Positions 26,405-35,941 are shown, counted from the first letter of the stretch. The stretch is 64,000 bases of DNA from Bacillota bacterium (GCA_023414355.1 JAEZOB010000055.1:1-64000), one strand, 5' to 3'. The notes: a model not told the origin generated them from the sequence alone. Translations and numbers: made by a program.

Positions 26405-27289
26405 CTAAAATGAAATCTCATTTATCAAATCGATAAATGCCCTAAGTGCAGCGGACATCCATTTCGATTTGTGGTAAAGCACTTGCGTATACATCGGAAA
26501 TTCAGGTCCTTTCCAGTTCAATTTGACAAACTTTTTCTGTTCAAGCTCTTCCTCAATTGCGGTCAACGGAAGAAATGTTATTCCCATTCCGCTGAGTACC
26601 AGTTGTTTTATCGCCTGTACATTACCGGTTTCTATGATGGAGCGCGGCTTTATATTCAATTGCATCATGATACTATCCAAAAGCTCCCGGTAACCACAGC
26701 AAGGTTCAGTTAATATTAATGGTGCCCCCGACAAATCTGTAGGATATATTTCTTCCTTACTTGCAGAAGCATACTCGGTTGAGCAAAAAAGTGCCATGGG
26801 TTCTGCTTTTTGCCAGACAGAGATAAATTCATCATTCGTTATGATCTGATCAATAAAGAAACCAATGTCAATTGTATTCTCCTTCATAGAGCGTAAAAAA
26901 TCTGTTCTTGAACCGAACTTCAGCAAAATTTCAACATCCGGATAGCGTGATCGATATTCCTTCAAAAGTTTTGGAAGTCTTGTCACACATAAGGTTTCTA
27001 CCGCACCTATGATTAAAGACCCACTAGGTTTATCCTGATCTCCTGCGATGTTTTTTGCATCATTTGATAACAGTAATATCTGTTCTGCAATCGGCAGTAG
27101 CTTCTTCCCTTCTATTGTTAAGGTGATATTATGACCCAGACGTTCAAAAAGCTTCACACTCAGTTCCTGCTCCAGGAGTTGAACCTGTGAAGATATGGAG
27201 GATTGGGCATATCCCAGCTCCGCTGCAGCTTTAGAAAAGCTTTGCAGCTTTGCGATCGTCATAAAAGTATGTAATTGTCTAAATTCCAT
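26405..27289 (-). CDS. LysR-family transcriptional regulator
   Basis: A 294-residue LysR protein: N-terminal MEFRQLHTFMTIAKLQSFSKAAAELGYAQSSISSQVQLLEQEL (HTH), then a periplasmic-binding-like co-inducer domain (GSLIIGAVETL from about residue 90). The ATG at 27289 lies nine bases after GGGAG. It is divergent from the DinB-like gene at 27432, whose promoter shares the intergenic region, so it may regulate that gene and itself. The inducer is unknown. Confidence 0.92.
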   Translation of the reverse strand: MEFRQLHTFMTIAKLQSFSKAAAELGYAQSSISSQVQLLEQELSVKLFERLGHNITLTIEGKKLLPIAEQILLLSNDAKNIAGDQDKPSGSLIIGAVETLCVTRLPKLLKEYRSRYPDVEILLKFGSRTDFLRSMKENTIDIGFFIDQIITNDEFISVWQKAEPMALFCSTEYASASKEEIYPTDLSGAPLILTEPCCGYRELLDSIMMQLNIKPRSIIETGNVQAIKQLVLSGMGITFLPLTAIEEELEQKKFVKLNWKGPEFPMYTQVLYHKSKWMSAALRAFIDLINEISF

Positions 27290-27304
27290 TATGGTCAACT
27301 CCCT

Positions 27305-27341
27305 ATCGATTCAATCGATTATTTTCATAGAAACTATCGAT
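27305..27341. promoter_or_regulatory. LysR-type binding site between divergent genes
   Basis: A perfect 15-base palindrome ATCGATT-C-AATCGAT (27305-27319) is followed by a further ATCGATT half-site at about 27336. LysR proteins bind such A/T-flanked dyads upstream of their own and the divergent gene. Confidence 0.5.
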
Positions 27342-27431
27342 TTTACTAGCTGCTAAGAATATGATATCATAACATATCAGTTTTTGAAATATCTAATTTT
27401 GATACTTTAGTTAATCGAAAGGAGTTTTATC

Positions 27432-27911
27432 ATGAAGGAATTTGAAAAGAATAATCAGGAGCTTATCAATTTATTAAAGGAATGGGAGCCGAAATTATTA
27501 CAGCTTTCGGAAGAGGTATTATCTCAAAGAAGAAATAGTCAAAACAGGACAATCAAACAGATTCTCGGACATATGGTCGACTCAGCCTCCAATAATATCC
27601 ATAGAATCATCCATTTGCAATATCAATCCAGTCCTCTGGTTTTCCCGGATTATGCTAGCAACGGTAATAATGACCGATGGATAGCGATCCAGAACTGTCA
27701 GGAGGAGAACTGGCAGGACTTGGTTCTGTTGTGGAAATATACCAATCTGCATTTCGTTCATGTAAATAATAACGTAAACGTAGATAAACTTAATAACGTT
27801 TGGCTCAGCGCACTAAATGAAGTTATCCCGCTGAAAGATATGATTCTCGATTATTTAAGACATTTCAAGCTTCATATTCGTGAAATTGATGATTTGATCA
27901 ATCTTAAATAA
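27432..27911 (+). CDS. DinB-like four-helix-bundle protein
   Basis: A 159-residue protein of the DinB superfamily: TIKQILGHMVDSASNNIHRI carries the first histidine pair and YLRHFKLHIREIDDLI the last, as in the family metal site. Function unknown; some members are thiol transferases. The ATG follows AAAGGAGTTTTATC. It is divergent from the LysR gene and converges with the DUF2974 gene, overlapping its stop by eight bases. Confidence 0.75.
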   Translation: MKEFEKNNQELINLLKEWEPKLLQLSEEVLSQRRNSQNRTIKQILGHMVDSASNNIHRIIHLQYQSSPLVFPDYASNGNNDRWIAIQNCQEENWQDLVLLWKYTNLHFVHVNNNVNVDKLNNVWLSALNEVIPLKDMILDYLRHFKLHIREIDDLINLK

Positions 27912-29100
27912 GCCGATCACCCGGAGGTTTCAGAGTAATATAGCCCTTCAACTGCTGATTAATGACTCGTTTGTTACCTATCCTTAAGCTGCCGATATCC
28001 TCCTCCAGCGAGGAGAAAAACACCTTATGCCCCTCCTCAATAAACAGGTAGATCAAACGCTTCATCATACGCTTTGCTTCCGGCTTCATGTTCTTGTATG
28101 CTTTCAGCATATTGTTGGCTGCCGACAGCTTATCTTCCGAGATACCGCTTACTGCAACCAATCCTGAGGCATAGAAGATCTCGAATAATTCCTCTACGAA
28201 GGCCGCCCGTTCTTCTACCGCAATTTTACTTAACCATTGTCGGAGCGTACGATTAAGGATCATGCTTGATTTCATCAGTCCCGGTTTATAAACAAAGTGA
28301 TTTCCGATCACTTCCCAGGCGAAGGAACTATGTCCTCCAATCCCTTTTTGGTTACTATTCACGATAACATAGTCCTCCAGATGTTCCATAAGGATACCGA
28401 CTACAGAGGATTTTGGTACGATGGTATGTATCTTGGGAAGCATATAATGGTACCCCGGACTCTCCAGAAATTTATCCTGAAACCCCGGCCCATCATTATT
28501 ATAGACTGCCAGAATACGCTTATAGGCCTCTTTTATAGAGGCCGCAGTATATACCGCAAGGTTACCACCTTTGGAATGACCTCCAAGATAAATGCTTCCC
28601 TTCAGGGATTTCATGATATGTCTGACATAAGCTACTGCATCCTTCTGAGCCTGTACCTCATCCATGAAGCTCATCTGGAAGTCTTCCTTCCATCCCACAA
28701 GGAGGTCATCGGTACCTCGAAAAGCAATATAGTGTAAGTGATCATTGATAGAGAATACAACAGCTGAAAATTGTTCCGAATTATCCAGATCAATGCGGTT
28801 AATGTAACGGGACAGCTCCAGTGAACCGAAACGCTTTGTTGCAGCAGCTTCTGTAAGAAGTCTGGTAATCTGTAGAAAGAATTGGTTCTTCCCACGGGGC
28901 GCATCAAAATCGATTGCAGAATAAGCCTGTTCTGCAATTTCAGAGAGAAGCATGCGCTCCGATTTTTTTTCAAAGGGTACAATACCGTCAAACTCAATAT
29001 ATGCCAAGGTAGAAAGGATTAAATTATCTACTTCGTTTAATCCATCCTGTGCAAAGCTTAGGTCACCACGCCATTTGAGATAATCAAGTATATTATACAT
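27904..29100 (-). CDS. DUF2974 (Mbeg1-like) alpha/beta-hydrolase-fold protein
   Basis: A 398-residue protein. The lipase-type nucleophile elbow GGHSKGGNLAVYTA is near residue 175, preceded by FRGTDDLLVGWKEDF, and the start MYNILDYLKWRGDLSF is typical of DUF2974 proteins in Clostridia. It should be a cytoplasmic or secreted esterase/lipase-like hydrolase; no signal peptide is seen. The ATG follows AAAGGGGGTATAAA. It converges with the DinB-like gene with an eight-base overlap. Confidence 0.85.
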   Translation of the reverse strand: MYNILDYLKWRGDLSFAQDGLNEVDNLILSTLAYIEFDGIVPFEKKSERMLLSEIAEQAYSAIDFDAPRGKNQFFLQITRLLTEAAATKRFGSLELSRYINRIDLDNSEQFSAVVFSINDHLHYIAFRGTDDLLVGWKEDFQMSFMDEVQAQKDAVAYVRHIMKSLKGSIYLGGHSKGGNLAVYTAASIKEAYKRILAVYNNDGPGFQDKFLESPGYHYMLPKIHTIVPKSSVVGILMEHLEDYVIVNSNQKGIGGHSSFAWEVIGNHFVYKPGLMKSSMILNRTLRQWLSKIAVEERAAFVEELFEIFYASGLVAVSGISEDKLSAANNMLKAYKNMKPEAKRMMKRLIYLFIEEGHKVFFSSLEEDIGSLRIGNKRVINQQLKGYITLKPPGDRLI

Positions 29101-29195
29101 TTTATACCCCCTTTCTACTTTCCTTACTGGCTTATATCTCCTATACCTACATTATAGACTATTCTCCGGTTGTCTACCATATGGACTTTACGATT

Positions 29196-29267
29196 CTCTG
29201 TATCTTCTCAAAGACCACATAATAAAGATTTTGCAATCCTCTGAATCTTCTCAAAGACCACATAATA
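29196..29267. repeat. Tandem duplication of a 43-base unit
   Basis: The unit at 29196-29238 starts again at 29239 (CTCTG[T/A]ATCTTCTC...), giving two near-identical copies of at least 29 bases. It lies between the DUF2974 gene and the ferredoxin terminator and codes for nothing. Confidence 0.6.
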
Positions 29268-29268
29268 T

Positions 29269-29311
29269 AGATACCCGGGTTTTTGATGTAAAATCAACTA
29301 CCCAGGTATCT
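29269..29311 (-). terminator. Terminator-like hairpin after the ferredoxin gene
   Basis: Arms AGATACCCGGGT (29269-29280) and ACCCAGGTATCT (29300-29311) enclose a second TTGAT/ATCAA pair. The T-run is weak. Confidence 0.5.
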
Positions 29312-29328
29312 ATGTCATTCCTCTTATT

Positions 29329-29610
29329 TTAGCAATTTCCGCCGCAGCTACAGCCTTCCTTGCTGCAGGCTGACTCTTCCACCTTTGCATTCGGCGGTGT
29401 CCAGCCGGTATCCTCACCCACATATGTAATCGCTCCGTTCGGGCAGAGATTACCACAACCGTGACATCCCTGAACGCATTCTTCAGGTTTTACAACAACA
29501 GATGCTGGTGCTTTCACCGCATTATAAACTTCATGAGAACACTTTTTTACACACGCTCCACAATCAGTACACAATGAATAATCAATTACCGGATACCATG
29601 TTTTCGACAT
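29329..29610 (-). CDS. Small 4Fe-4S ferredoxin-type protein
   Basis: A 93-residue ferredoxin with two iron-sulfur motifs, CTDCGACVKKC and CVQGCHGCGNLCP, and an extra cysteine-rich tail CSKEGCSCGGNC. It carries electrons in the cytoplasm. The ATG at 29610 follows GGAGGAAGAAAGAG. Its promoter (29672-29727) matches the ars promoter closely, so it may be made in response to arsenite and could supply electrons, or bind metalloid through its tail; that is inference. Confidence 0.85.
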   Translation of the reverse strand: MSKTWYPVIDYSLCTDCGACVKKCSHEVYNAVKAPASVVVKPEECVQGCHGCGNLCPNGAITYVGEDTGWTPPNAKVEESACSKEGCSCGGNC

Positions 29611-29671
29611 ACTCTTTCTTCCTCCACTCATTTCATTTTCCCATTATACGGTTCCTTATAATACAAGCTCT

Positions 29672-29727
29672 TTATATAGATATTTATCTATGTATTGGAT
29701 TATAAACATTATATAGATATTTGTCAA
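29672..29727 (-). promoter_or_regulatory. Ferredoxin promoter with ArsR-type operator
   Basis: The -35 is TTGACA (29727-29722) and the -10 TATAAT (29704-29699), spacer 17. Dyad ATAGATATTTATCTAT covers 29676-29691. Sequence 29672-29702 matches 17412-17442 of the arsR promoter in 24 of 31 positions. The rest of the gap to 30006 holds only the lhr terminator. Confidence 0.65.
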
Positions 29728-29942
29728 TATATTGTTTTAAAAAATATTTCCCTAAAAACAGAAAGGACATTAGAGTATAATAGGTAGGAAACGACGCGGA
29801 AATACATTCGATTGCGTGTCATTAAAAGCAGAAGCTATTTACTTGGTTGGCATAATTCGATTGCATCCACACTTTACTAATATGAAGCAACCTGTAATCT
29901 TAACTTATTATAATCCTCTCTCCAAGATTTATCATTTTAAAT

Positions 29943-29990
29943 AATGGCAAAGGAAACAGCTGTTATTGTTCTGCTGTTTCCTTTGCCATT
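29943..29990 (-). terminator. Terminator after the Lhr helicase gene
   Basis: An 18-bp perfect stem (AATGGCAAAGGAAACAGC and its complement) lies 17 bases past the stop. Confidence 0.8.
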
Positions 29991-30006
29991 AATGATATGG
30001 ATCTTT

Positions 30007-33000
30007 CTATCGATACAATGCATAATCCTGTAGCTCATGCTTAAAACCTACGTTACTGAGCTCCTCACCTATCTCTTTCGGATATTCCTTTAGGATCAGT
30101 CTGTTTACCCCCGGGAAGATCCGTTTTTTTGCGAAATCCTGTGATAAGCTTTTTAAAATTGCAGATATTGCCTCAGCTTCGAATACTCGGAGTGTCTTCC
30201 CTTGTCGTTCCAAAACTGCGATAGGAATACCATCCTTAAGCGCTACCGCAGTCCCTGCAATATTCATAAATGCTCTGTCAGGTATATGGGGAAGACTCTT
30301 TCCCCAAGGCTGGAAGGGATCAATGGCTGATAGCCATAGAATATCCTCCTCCCGATGTTCCAGCGCAATCAGAGTTCCTGCAAAATCCTTCTCCCTGATG
30401 AATTGGATACCGGATAATCCTTGCACATAATACCCTCTGCGGACTCGTCCAGTATATTCCCATACGCGCAGAGTCTCCAGAGCAGTACCCCAGGAAATGC
30501 CGGAAATCGTCTCTCGGCTTAGTATCACTGCCTGATCAAAGGCCCGTTCCAGCAGTTCTTCTACTTTAAGTCCCCGCAAAGGACGAATTACCTCCCATCT
30601 GCCGGTAGTCATCGCCTTCGCTCGGACACTGATGCGCTGCTTCAGTGTTCCCTTATTCAGCTTTTCCCGGTTGATCCACTGACGAATTGGCATAAAGCTG
30701 TCAGCATTGACAAGACCTCGTTCTGCCAGTTCAAGGAGAGTATCATATGGTGATTCCCCGTTTAAGACACCCTCCAGTCTCTGCATGAAGCTAGCTCCAC
30801 GCTTTAGTAAGGCATCATAGACAGCCTTTTCCTTTCCCTCCAAAGCTTCTGATACGGATGATAAATCGGCATCCCAATCGATATCCTCATATCTGTGGAA
30901 GCACAGTCCTTCTTCTTCCACCAACTTCCATATATAATTACCTCCGGATAACAAGCTATCCAGTAGTTCATGGCGGTATGCTCCGACACGACCGGGTAAT
31001 AAAGTGCTTTCCCATACTGCAGCAGGATAAACCATATTACACAGACCCTTAATTGCTGTATCCAGCTGCTGCTCCGGGGGAGCTGCTATTCTGGTACGTC
31101 TGGATAGCAACGCAGCATAACGCTCCGAAGGTACTGTTTTTGCCATGCTCCTTCTGAATTTAATGGTTTCTCTTCTAGCGCGGTCATAAAGCTCAGAATG
31201 ATAATACATCCCATCACTTACTACCGCTTTTCCCTCTGTACAGAGGGCTTGTAGCAATGCATTGGTGATCTCCTGGGACCATAAATAACGTTCCGCTACC
31301 AGCTCCACAGTCTGCGCTCCCCGATATCTCAGCAAGCGCAGGACGATAGAGCATCTGGTTTCTGTATCACCTGAAACTAAAGCACGGGTATATTTCTCTT
31401 CCTGTTCTGCCGCAATCCACAGACCCGGTTCGATATACTTCACCTGCTCCTGAGTCGCAAGCTTTTCTAACCATTCTATGGGGACCTCAAGCTCACCGGC
31501 AATCAGATCCCCTTCGATCATAAGCAAGGTATGCAGCTGCTTCTCGTCCTCTGGGAGCTTTGTCCTTTGCGTTACCCTGTCAAGCTGATCCTGGGACGGC
31601 TCCAACAGTTTCGCTTGTTTTAGCATTTCCTCTGTAGCATGTTGGATTCCGATCGGTGTCGGCGAATAGTCATACATCATCGCTGCTTCTGTCTGTTGTC
31701 GGAGCAGGAAGGACATCGGAGACGGTGTGTCCAGATACATTTCACAAAGCTGTATGGTTCCTGCCCGAATGCCATTCAGAACATACTCTACACCGGCAAG
31801 ATCCCAATAATCCTCCAGACACTCCCGTCTGGTTTCACGGATTAGTGGATGCCTTTCATGCTGGATCAGACTATCAAGCATCTCCGCACTTCTAATTCGC
31901 TGCACCCAGAGCGGCTGCCGACCTGCCTTGCGAATCCCCATCATCAAAGCATGTGCCGTATTATAACGGAAGGTCATATTAAATACCGGTGTGGCCGGAA
32001 GCAATGCCTCCAGAACCGGTCTTGCCATCTTCGGATCAATCATCTGCAGCAGTCCGTCAGGAAAGGTACATTCCCCGTAGGGGAATAATAATATTCCGTC
32101 ATCATCCTCCACATGAGCAATATTAGTACCAATGATCCGCTGGGCCACCTCTTGTAGAAGCACAGCGATTGGTGCATTGACCTGTCGTCCGAAGACTGAG
32201 TGGAACATCACCTGAGGTAAACCGGTCTCATCCTTAAAATGCTCTATGATGATGGTACGGTCGTTCGGAAGAACTCCTGTGGCTTCCCGTTGGTTTTGGA
32301 TAAATTCCTGTGCAGCGGAGGAGGCCGACCCGTCTAACCCCAATTCGTCAAGCTCATCGAAAATCGTATCTGTTTCACAGGCGTCATTCAGTTTTCGAAG
32401 GATTGTGCCGAAGGCTAAGCCGGTCTGCAACCCCCTGCCTCTGATGTCTCCTTTCCAAAACGGAAGTCTGGCACCATAGACATTGGCCTGGGTAACAAAA
32501 ACCGAATCCTTCCCGATCTTCGTAATCTGCCAAGCAAAGGTTCCAAGCATGAAGCGGTCACCGACACGCGATTCAAAGACAAATTCCTCATCCAATTCAC
32601 CAAGCTTAACACCCGTCTCTGTCTTTACCGAATACAAACCCTTATCCGGTATCGTCCCTCCGGCAGATACCGCCAGCATTCTGCTGTAAGGATCACCTTC
32701 TACCCGTTCGTGAATTCGATCATAGAGTACTCTTGGTCTTACCGGGATATTCTTCTCATGCTCATAATCTCCTGCTAACATACAGAGTATGTCCTTCACA
32801 TCCTCCTTCGTCACTTCATGGAAGGGATAAGCTCTGGGCAGAAGCTCCATTACCTCATCCACTTGATAGCCTTCTCCTGTTGCCATGGATACCAGATGCT
32901 GAGCCAATACATCGAGGCACAGCCTGGGCGGCTTGGAATTCTCCACGCCTCCGTTTCGTGCGACCTCTGCTGTCAGTCCGCTGAATAAACCTTCCGAAGC

Positions 33001-34137
33001 AGTCCTCGGAAAGATCTGCATGATACTGGTGCGATTCGGATTATGTCCCGCACGACCGAGCCTCTGCATCGTGCTGGAAATAGACCTGGGACAGCCCACC
33101 TGAAATACCTGGTCTATCTCGCCCACATCAATACCCAGCTCCATGGAGGAGGTTGCACAGAGTAGCCTTAGGCTTCCATCCCGCAAGGAGGTCTCTACCT
33201 CAAAACGTTGTTCCTTTGATAAGCTTCCATGGTGGGTGCGGGCAAACCCTTCTCCACCTAGCAGATTCACGTAATAAGCCAGCTTTTCGGCATAAGCTCT
33301 GCCCTCTACGAAAGCGATTACACTTCTGGAATGCTGACAACGTGCATAGATAGCCCGCCCCAGCTCCTGCCATACCGTATCATGAAGCTTTGTCTTCGTA
33401 TCAGTCAGGGGACTTGTAATAATTAATTTGATCTCCTTATGCATCTTAGGTGCAACAATAGTAACCGGATCGGGGGAGAGATACTCCGCCGCCTTACTAA
33501 GTGGTTCAATGGTGGCAGACAGCCCGATTCTCTGTAGCGGTGTGCCGCAAAGCTTGTCCAGCCTTGCTATGGAGAGCATCAGATGAGCTCCGCGTTTAGA
33601 GTCAATCATGACATGCAATTCATCCAGGATAATCGCTTTGGCTGTTCGCAGCATCATCTGTCCATTCTTGCTGGTCAGCATCAGATAGAGCGATTCCGGT
33701 GTTGTAATCAATATATGCGGCGGAGTCTTAATCATCCTTCGGCGGTCACTCTGTGTGGTATCACCGGTCCGGATGGAGATGTTCAGCTCTTTGCTTAATC
33801 CATCCTTTACTACTCCGGCTTTGACCTCTTCCTCCGTGATTCCATCCAGTGGTCTTCGAAGATTCTCACGAATATCTCCGGCAAGGGATTTGAGCGGAGA
33901 TATATAGATCAATTGCAGCTCCTGCGGCAGAGTTCCCGCTCTCGCCTGCGCCTTTAATCTGTCTATGAACACCAGAAAAGCGGTTAACGTCTTACCTGTT
34001 CCTGTCGGGGCTGATACCAGAGTATTCTTGCCTGTCGCAATCGCAGGCCATGCTTCCTCCTGTACCGCAGTCGGCTCACCAAGGTTATTTTGGAACCATG
34101 TTGCCGTCAGCTGATCAAATATCTGAAGTGAACTCAT
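30007..34137 (-). CDS. lhr: Lhr-family ATP-dependent helicase
   Basis: A 1376-residue DEAD/DEAH helicase. Motif I APTGTGKT is at 43-50, motif II DELH at 172-175, motif III SAT at 207-209, HHGSLSKEQR and the motif VI arginine segment QRLGRAGHNP follow, then an Lhr winged-helix domain and a long C-terminal extension (from about residue 850) with several beta-rich modules. Size and order match bacterial long Lhr, a 3'-5' DNA/RNA translocase induced by DNA damage in some bacteria. The gene stands alone with a strong terminator. Start ATG follows AAAGGAGTCGAAAC. Confidence 0.93.
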   Translation of the reverse strand: MSSLQIFDQLTATWFQNNLGEPTAVQEEAWPAIATGKNTLVSAPTGTGKTLTAFLVFIDRLKAQARAGTLPQELQLIYISPLKSLAGDIRENLRRPLDGITEEEVKAGVVKDGLSKELNISIRTGDTTQSDRRRMIKTPPHILITTPESLYLMLTSKNGQMMLRTAKAIILDELHVMIDSKRGAHLMLSIARLDKLCGTPLQRIGLSATIEPLSKAAEYLSPDPVTIVAPKMHKEIKLIITSPLTDTKTKLHDTVWQELGRAIYARCQHSRSVIAFVEGRAYAEKLAYYVNLLGGEGFARTHHGSLSKEQRFEVETSLRDGSLRLLCATSSMELGIDVGEIDQVFQVGCPRSISSTMQRLGRAGHNPNRTSIMQIFPRTASEGLFSGLTAEVARNGGVENSKPPRLCLDVLAQHLVSMATGEGYQVDEVMELLPRAYPFHEVTKEDVKDILCMLAGDYEHEKNIPVRPRVLYDRIHERVEGDPYSRMLAVSAGGTIPDKGLYSVKTETGVKLGELDEEFVFESRVGDRFMLGTFAWQITKIGKDSVFVTQANVYGARLPFWKGDIRGRGLQTGLAFGTILRKLNDACETDTIFDELDELGLDGSASSAAQEFIQNQREATGVLPNDRTIIIEHFKDETGLPQVMFHSVFGRQVNAPIAVLLQEVAQRIIGTNIAHVEDDDGILLFPYGECTFPDGLLQMIDPKMARPVLEALLPATPVFNMTFRYNTAHALMMGIRKAGRQPLWVQRIRSAEMLDSLIQHERHPLIRETRRECLEDYWDLAGVEYVLNGIRAGTIQLCEMYLDTPSPMSFLLRQQTEAAMMYDYSPTPIGIQHATEEMLKQAKLLEPSQDQLDRVTQRTKLPEDEKQLHTLLMIEGDLIAGELEVPIEWLEKLATQEQVKYIEPGLWIAAEQEEKYTRALVSGDTETRCSIVLRLLRYRGAQTVELVAERYLWSQEITNALLQALCTEGKAVVSDGMYYHSELYDRARRETIKFRRSMAKTVPSERYAALLSRRTRIAAPPEQQLDTAIKGLCNMVYPAAVWESTLLPGRVGAYRHELLDSLLSGGNYIWKLVEEEGLCFHRYEDIDWDADLSSVSEALEGKEKAVYDALLKRGASFMQRLEGVLNGESPYDTLLELAERGLVNADSFMPIRQWINREKLNKGTLKQRISVRAKAMTTGRWEVIRPLRGLKVEELLERAFDQAVILSRETISGISWGTALETLRVWEYTGRVRRGYYVQGLSGIQFIREKDFAGTLIALEHREEDILWLSAIDPFQPWGKSLPHIPDRAFMNIAGTAVALKDGIPIAVLERQGKTLRVFEAEAISAILKSLSQDFAKKRIFPGVNRLILKEYPKEIGEELSNVGFKHELQDYALYR

Positions 34138-34417
34138 GTTTCGACTCCTTTGTTGTAGGATAAGTTATTTTATCATAAGCATAAAACAAATCCTGTCCTA
34201 TGCTTCATATTTCTGCATTTATTATAATATACCCGATATCACATTTCCATGATTTTCTAAGGAAATGTACATATCCTTCTAAAATCCGTAATTATTCTTG
34301 AGATATCCCAACTTGCATCCATAGGAATATGATCCATCACTTTTTCTATGCATGAACTTCCTCCACAACAGGGCTTTTTTTATTTTGAACATCCTCTGTT
34401 TTGTACTTATTCTTTTC

Positions 34418-34768
34418 TTAAATTATTTTGACTGATGTCCCGATCAGCACCAGCTGGTAGAGCTCTGTGACATCCTGATTAAACATTCGCACGCATCCGT
34501 GTGAAATGCTTTTACCGATCGAACCCGGATTGTTCGTACCATGAATTCCATACCCTCCACCGGGTGCGCTGATACCCATCCAGCGTACCCCGAAAGGTCC
34601 TCCGGGATTGACTGCTTTATTTACAATCCGAAAGCTTCCTTTCGGTGTAGGGGTGGAAGGTTTTCCGACAGCGACCGGGTAAGTTCTGAAGACTTTTCCG
34701 TCTTTATATAAGGTTATGGAATGCGCCCCCGTATTGACAGTGATTGTATAGGAAGGGTCAGAAGGCAT
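34418..34768 (-). CDS. L,D-transpeptidase (YkuD domain only)
   Basis: A 116-residue protein that is almost entirely one YkuD domain: YTITVNTGAHSITLYKDGKVFRTYPVAVGKP at the N-terminus and the active site IHGTNNPGSIGKSISHGCVRM with catalytic Cys in HGCVR. It cross-links peptidoglycan stem peptides. It has no signal peptide or membrane anchor, which is odd for a wall enzyme; it may act in sporulation like small YkuD proteins, or be truncated. The ATG at 34768 has TGGAG eight bases upstream; the frame reaches 34786. Confidence 0.8.
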   Translation of the reverse strand: MPSDPSYTITVNTGAHSITLYKDGKVFRTYPVAVGKPSTPTPKGSFRIVNKAVNPGGPFGVRWMGISAPGGGYGIHGTNNPGSIGKSISHGCVRMFNQDVTELYQLVLIGTSVKII

Positions 34769-34912
34769 ATGATATGCTCCATTCATGAGATCATAATTAG
34801 TATATTATCCTGCTATGCAATCGTTACTTAATTGCAGTCTCGTGATAGAAATCCGGCAGAAAGTAAATAATAGCTTTGTATTCTATAGATTATATTTCAC
34901 GGAGGATTGCTC

Positions 34913-35941
34913 ATGTTCATTCCTAAAAGAATTGTTTTCGAAAAAAATGCGCTGGAATATCCGATTGGAAAAGCGATCTACCACAGATTTGTTAGTAATA
35001 AGGAGGTTGAAATCATAGAACTGAAGGGGAACAGCATCAAGAATACAATTCCCGGTGAATCACCTTCCGAGTTTTACCTTGAGGGTAAGAACACCTTAGT
35101 GGTAGGGGTGAAAAAGGGTCTGAAATTTCAGACCTGCAAGCCCTCCGCCCATTATCAGCTTCCTTTGGTATCCGGCTGTATCGGTCATTGCCAGTATTGT
35201 TATTTGAATACTAATCTAGGGGAAAAGCCTTACACCAAGGTAAATGTGAACGTAGCGGAAATACTTGATCAGGCAATGGAATACCTGAAGGAAAGGCTTC
35301 CTGAAACCACAATTTTTGAGGGCTCGGCAACCTCTGACCCCGTACCCGTAGAGCCTTACTCCGGGCTGTTAAAGACAGTCATTGAACATTTTGGTGCTAC
35401 TCCAAACGGGAGATTCCGTTTTGTCACAAAATACACGGATATTGATTCCTTATTAGATGCCCGACATAACAACCATACTGAGATCCGCTTCACCCTAAAC
35501 ACAGAGAAGGTCATCAGGGAGTATGAGAATCGGACGCCGTCTATGGAGAACAGGATGAATGCTTCCATCAAAGTACTTCAAGCCGGATATCCTACAGGCT
35601 TTCTGATTGCTCCGGTATTTCTATATGAGCATTGGAGGAAGGATTACCAGAGCCTTTTAGCCAGGCTGAACGAGAAATTACCGGATTGCCTGCCTCATCC
35701 GATTACCTTTGAGATCATCTCCCATCGCTATACTCCCCGCGCCAAGCAAGTGATCACGGAACTCTTTCCGGAGAATCATTTACCGATGGCGGATGAGGAG
35801 CGTTGTTATAAATTCGGACAATTCGGTTACGGCAAATATATCTATCCCAAGGAACAGTTGGCAGAGGTCTCGGATTTCTTTCAGCAAGAAATCACGAAAA
35901 TATTTCAGGATAGGAAATATGAAATTAAGTATGTCATTTAG
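34913..35941 (+). CDS. splB: Spore photoproduct lyase-family radical SAM protein lacking the donor cysteine
   Basis: A 342-residue radical SAM protein that aligns with SplB end to end: N-terminal IPKRIVFEKNALEYPIG, cluster motif CIGHCQYCYL (Cys89/93/96), then AGYPTGFLIAPVFLYEHW and YKFGQFGYGKYIY. SplB repairs the 5-thyminyl-dihydrothymine dimer in germinating spores. The hydrogen-donor Cys (Cys141 of the Bacillus enzyme, in CTSD) is Ala here (FEGSATSD), so it may be a sister family of different chemistry or specificity. The ATG at 34913 is seven bases after GGAGG. Confidence 0.85.
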   Translation: MFIPKRIVFEKNALEYPIGKAIYHRFVSNKEVEIIELKGNSIKNTIPGESPSEFYLEGKNTLVVGVKKGLKFQTCKPSAHYQLPLVSGCIGHCQYCYLNTNLGEKPYTKVNVNVAEILDQAMEYLKERLPETTIFEGSATSDPVPVEPYSGLLKTVIEHFGATPNGRFRFVTKYTDIDSLLDARHNNHTEIRFTLNTEKVIREYENRTPSMENRMNASIKVLQAGYPTGFLIAPVFLYEHWRKDYQSLLARLNEKLPDCLPHPITFEIISHRYTPRAKQVITELFPENHLPMADEERCYKFGQFGYGKYIYPKEQLAEVSDFFQQEITKIFQDRKYEIKYVI

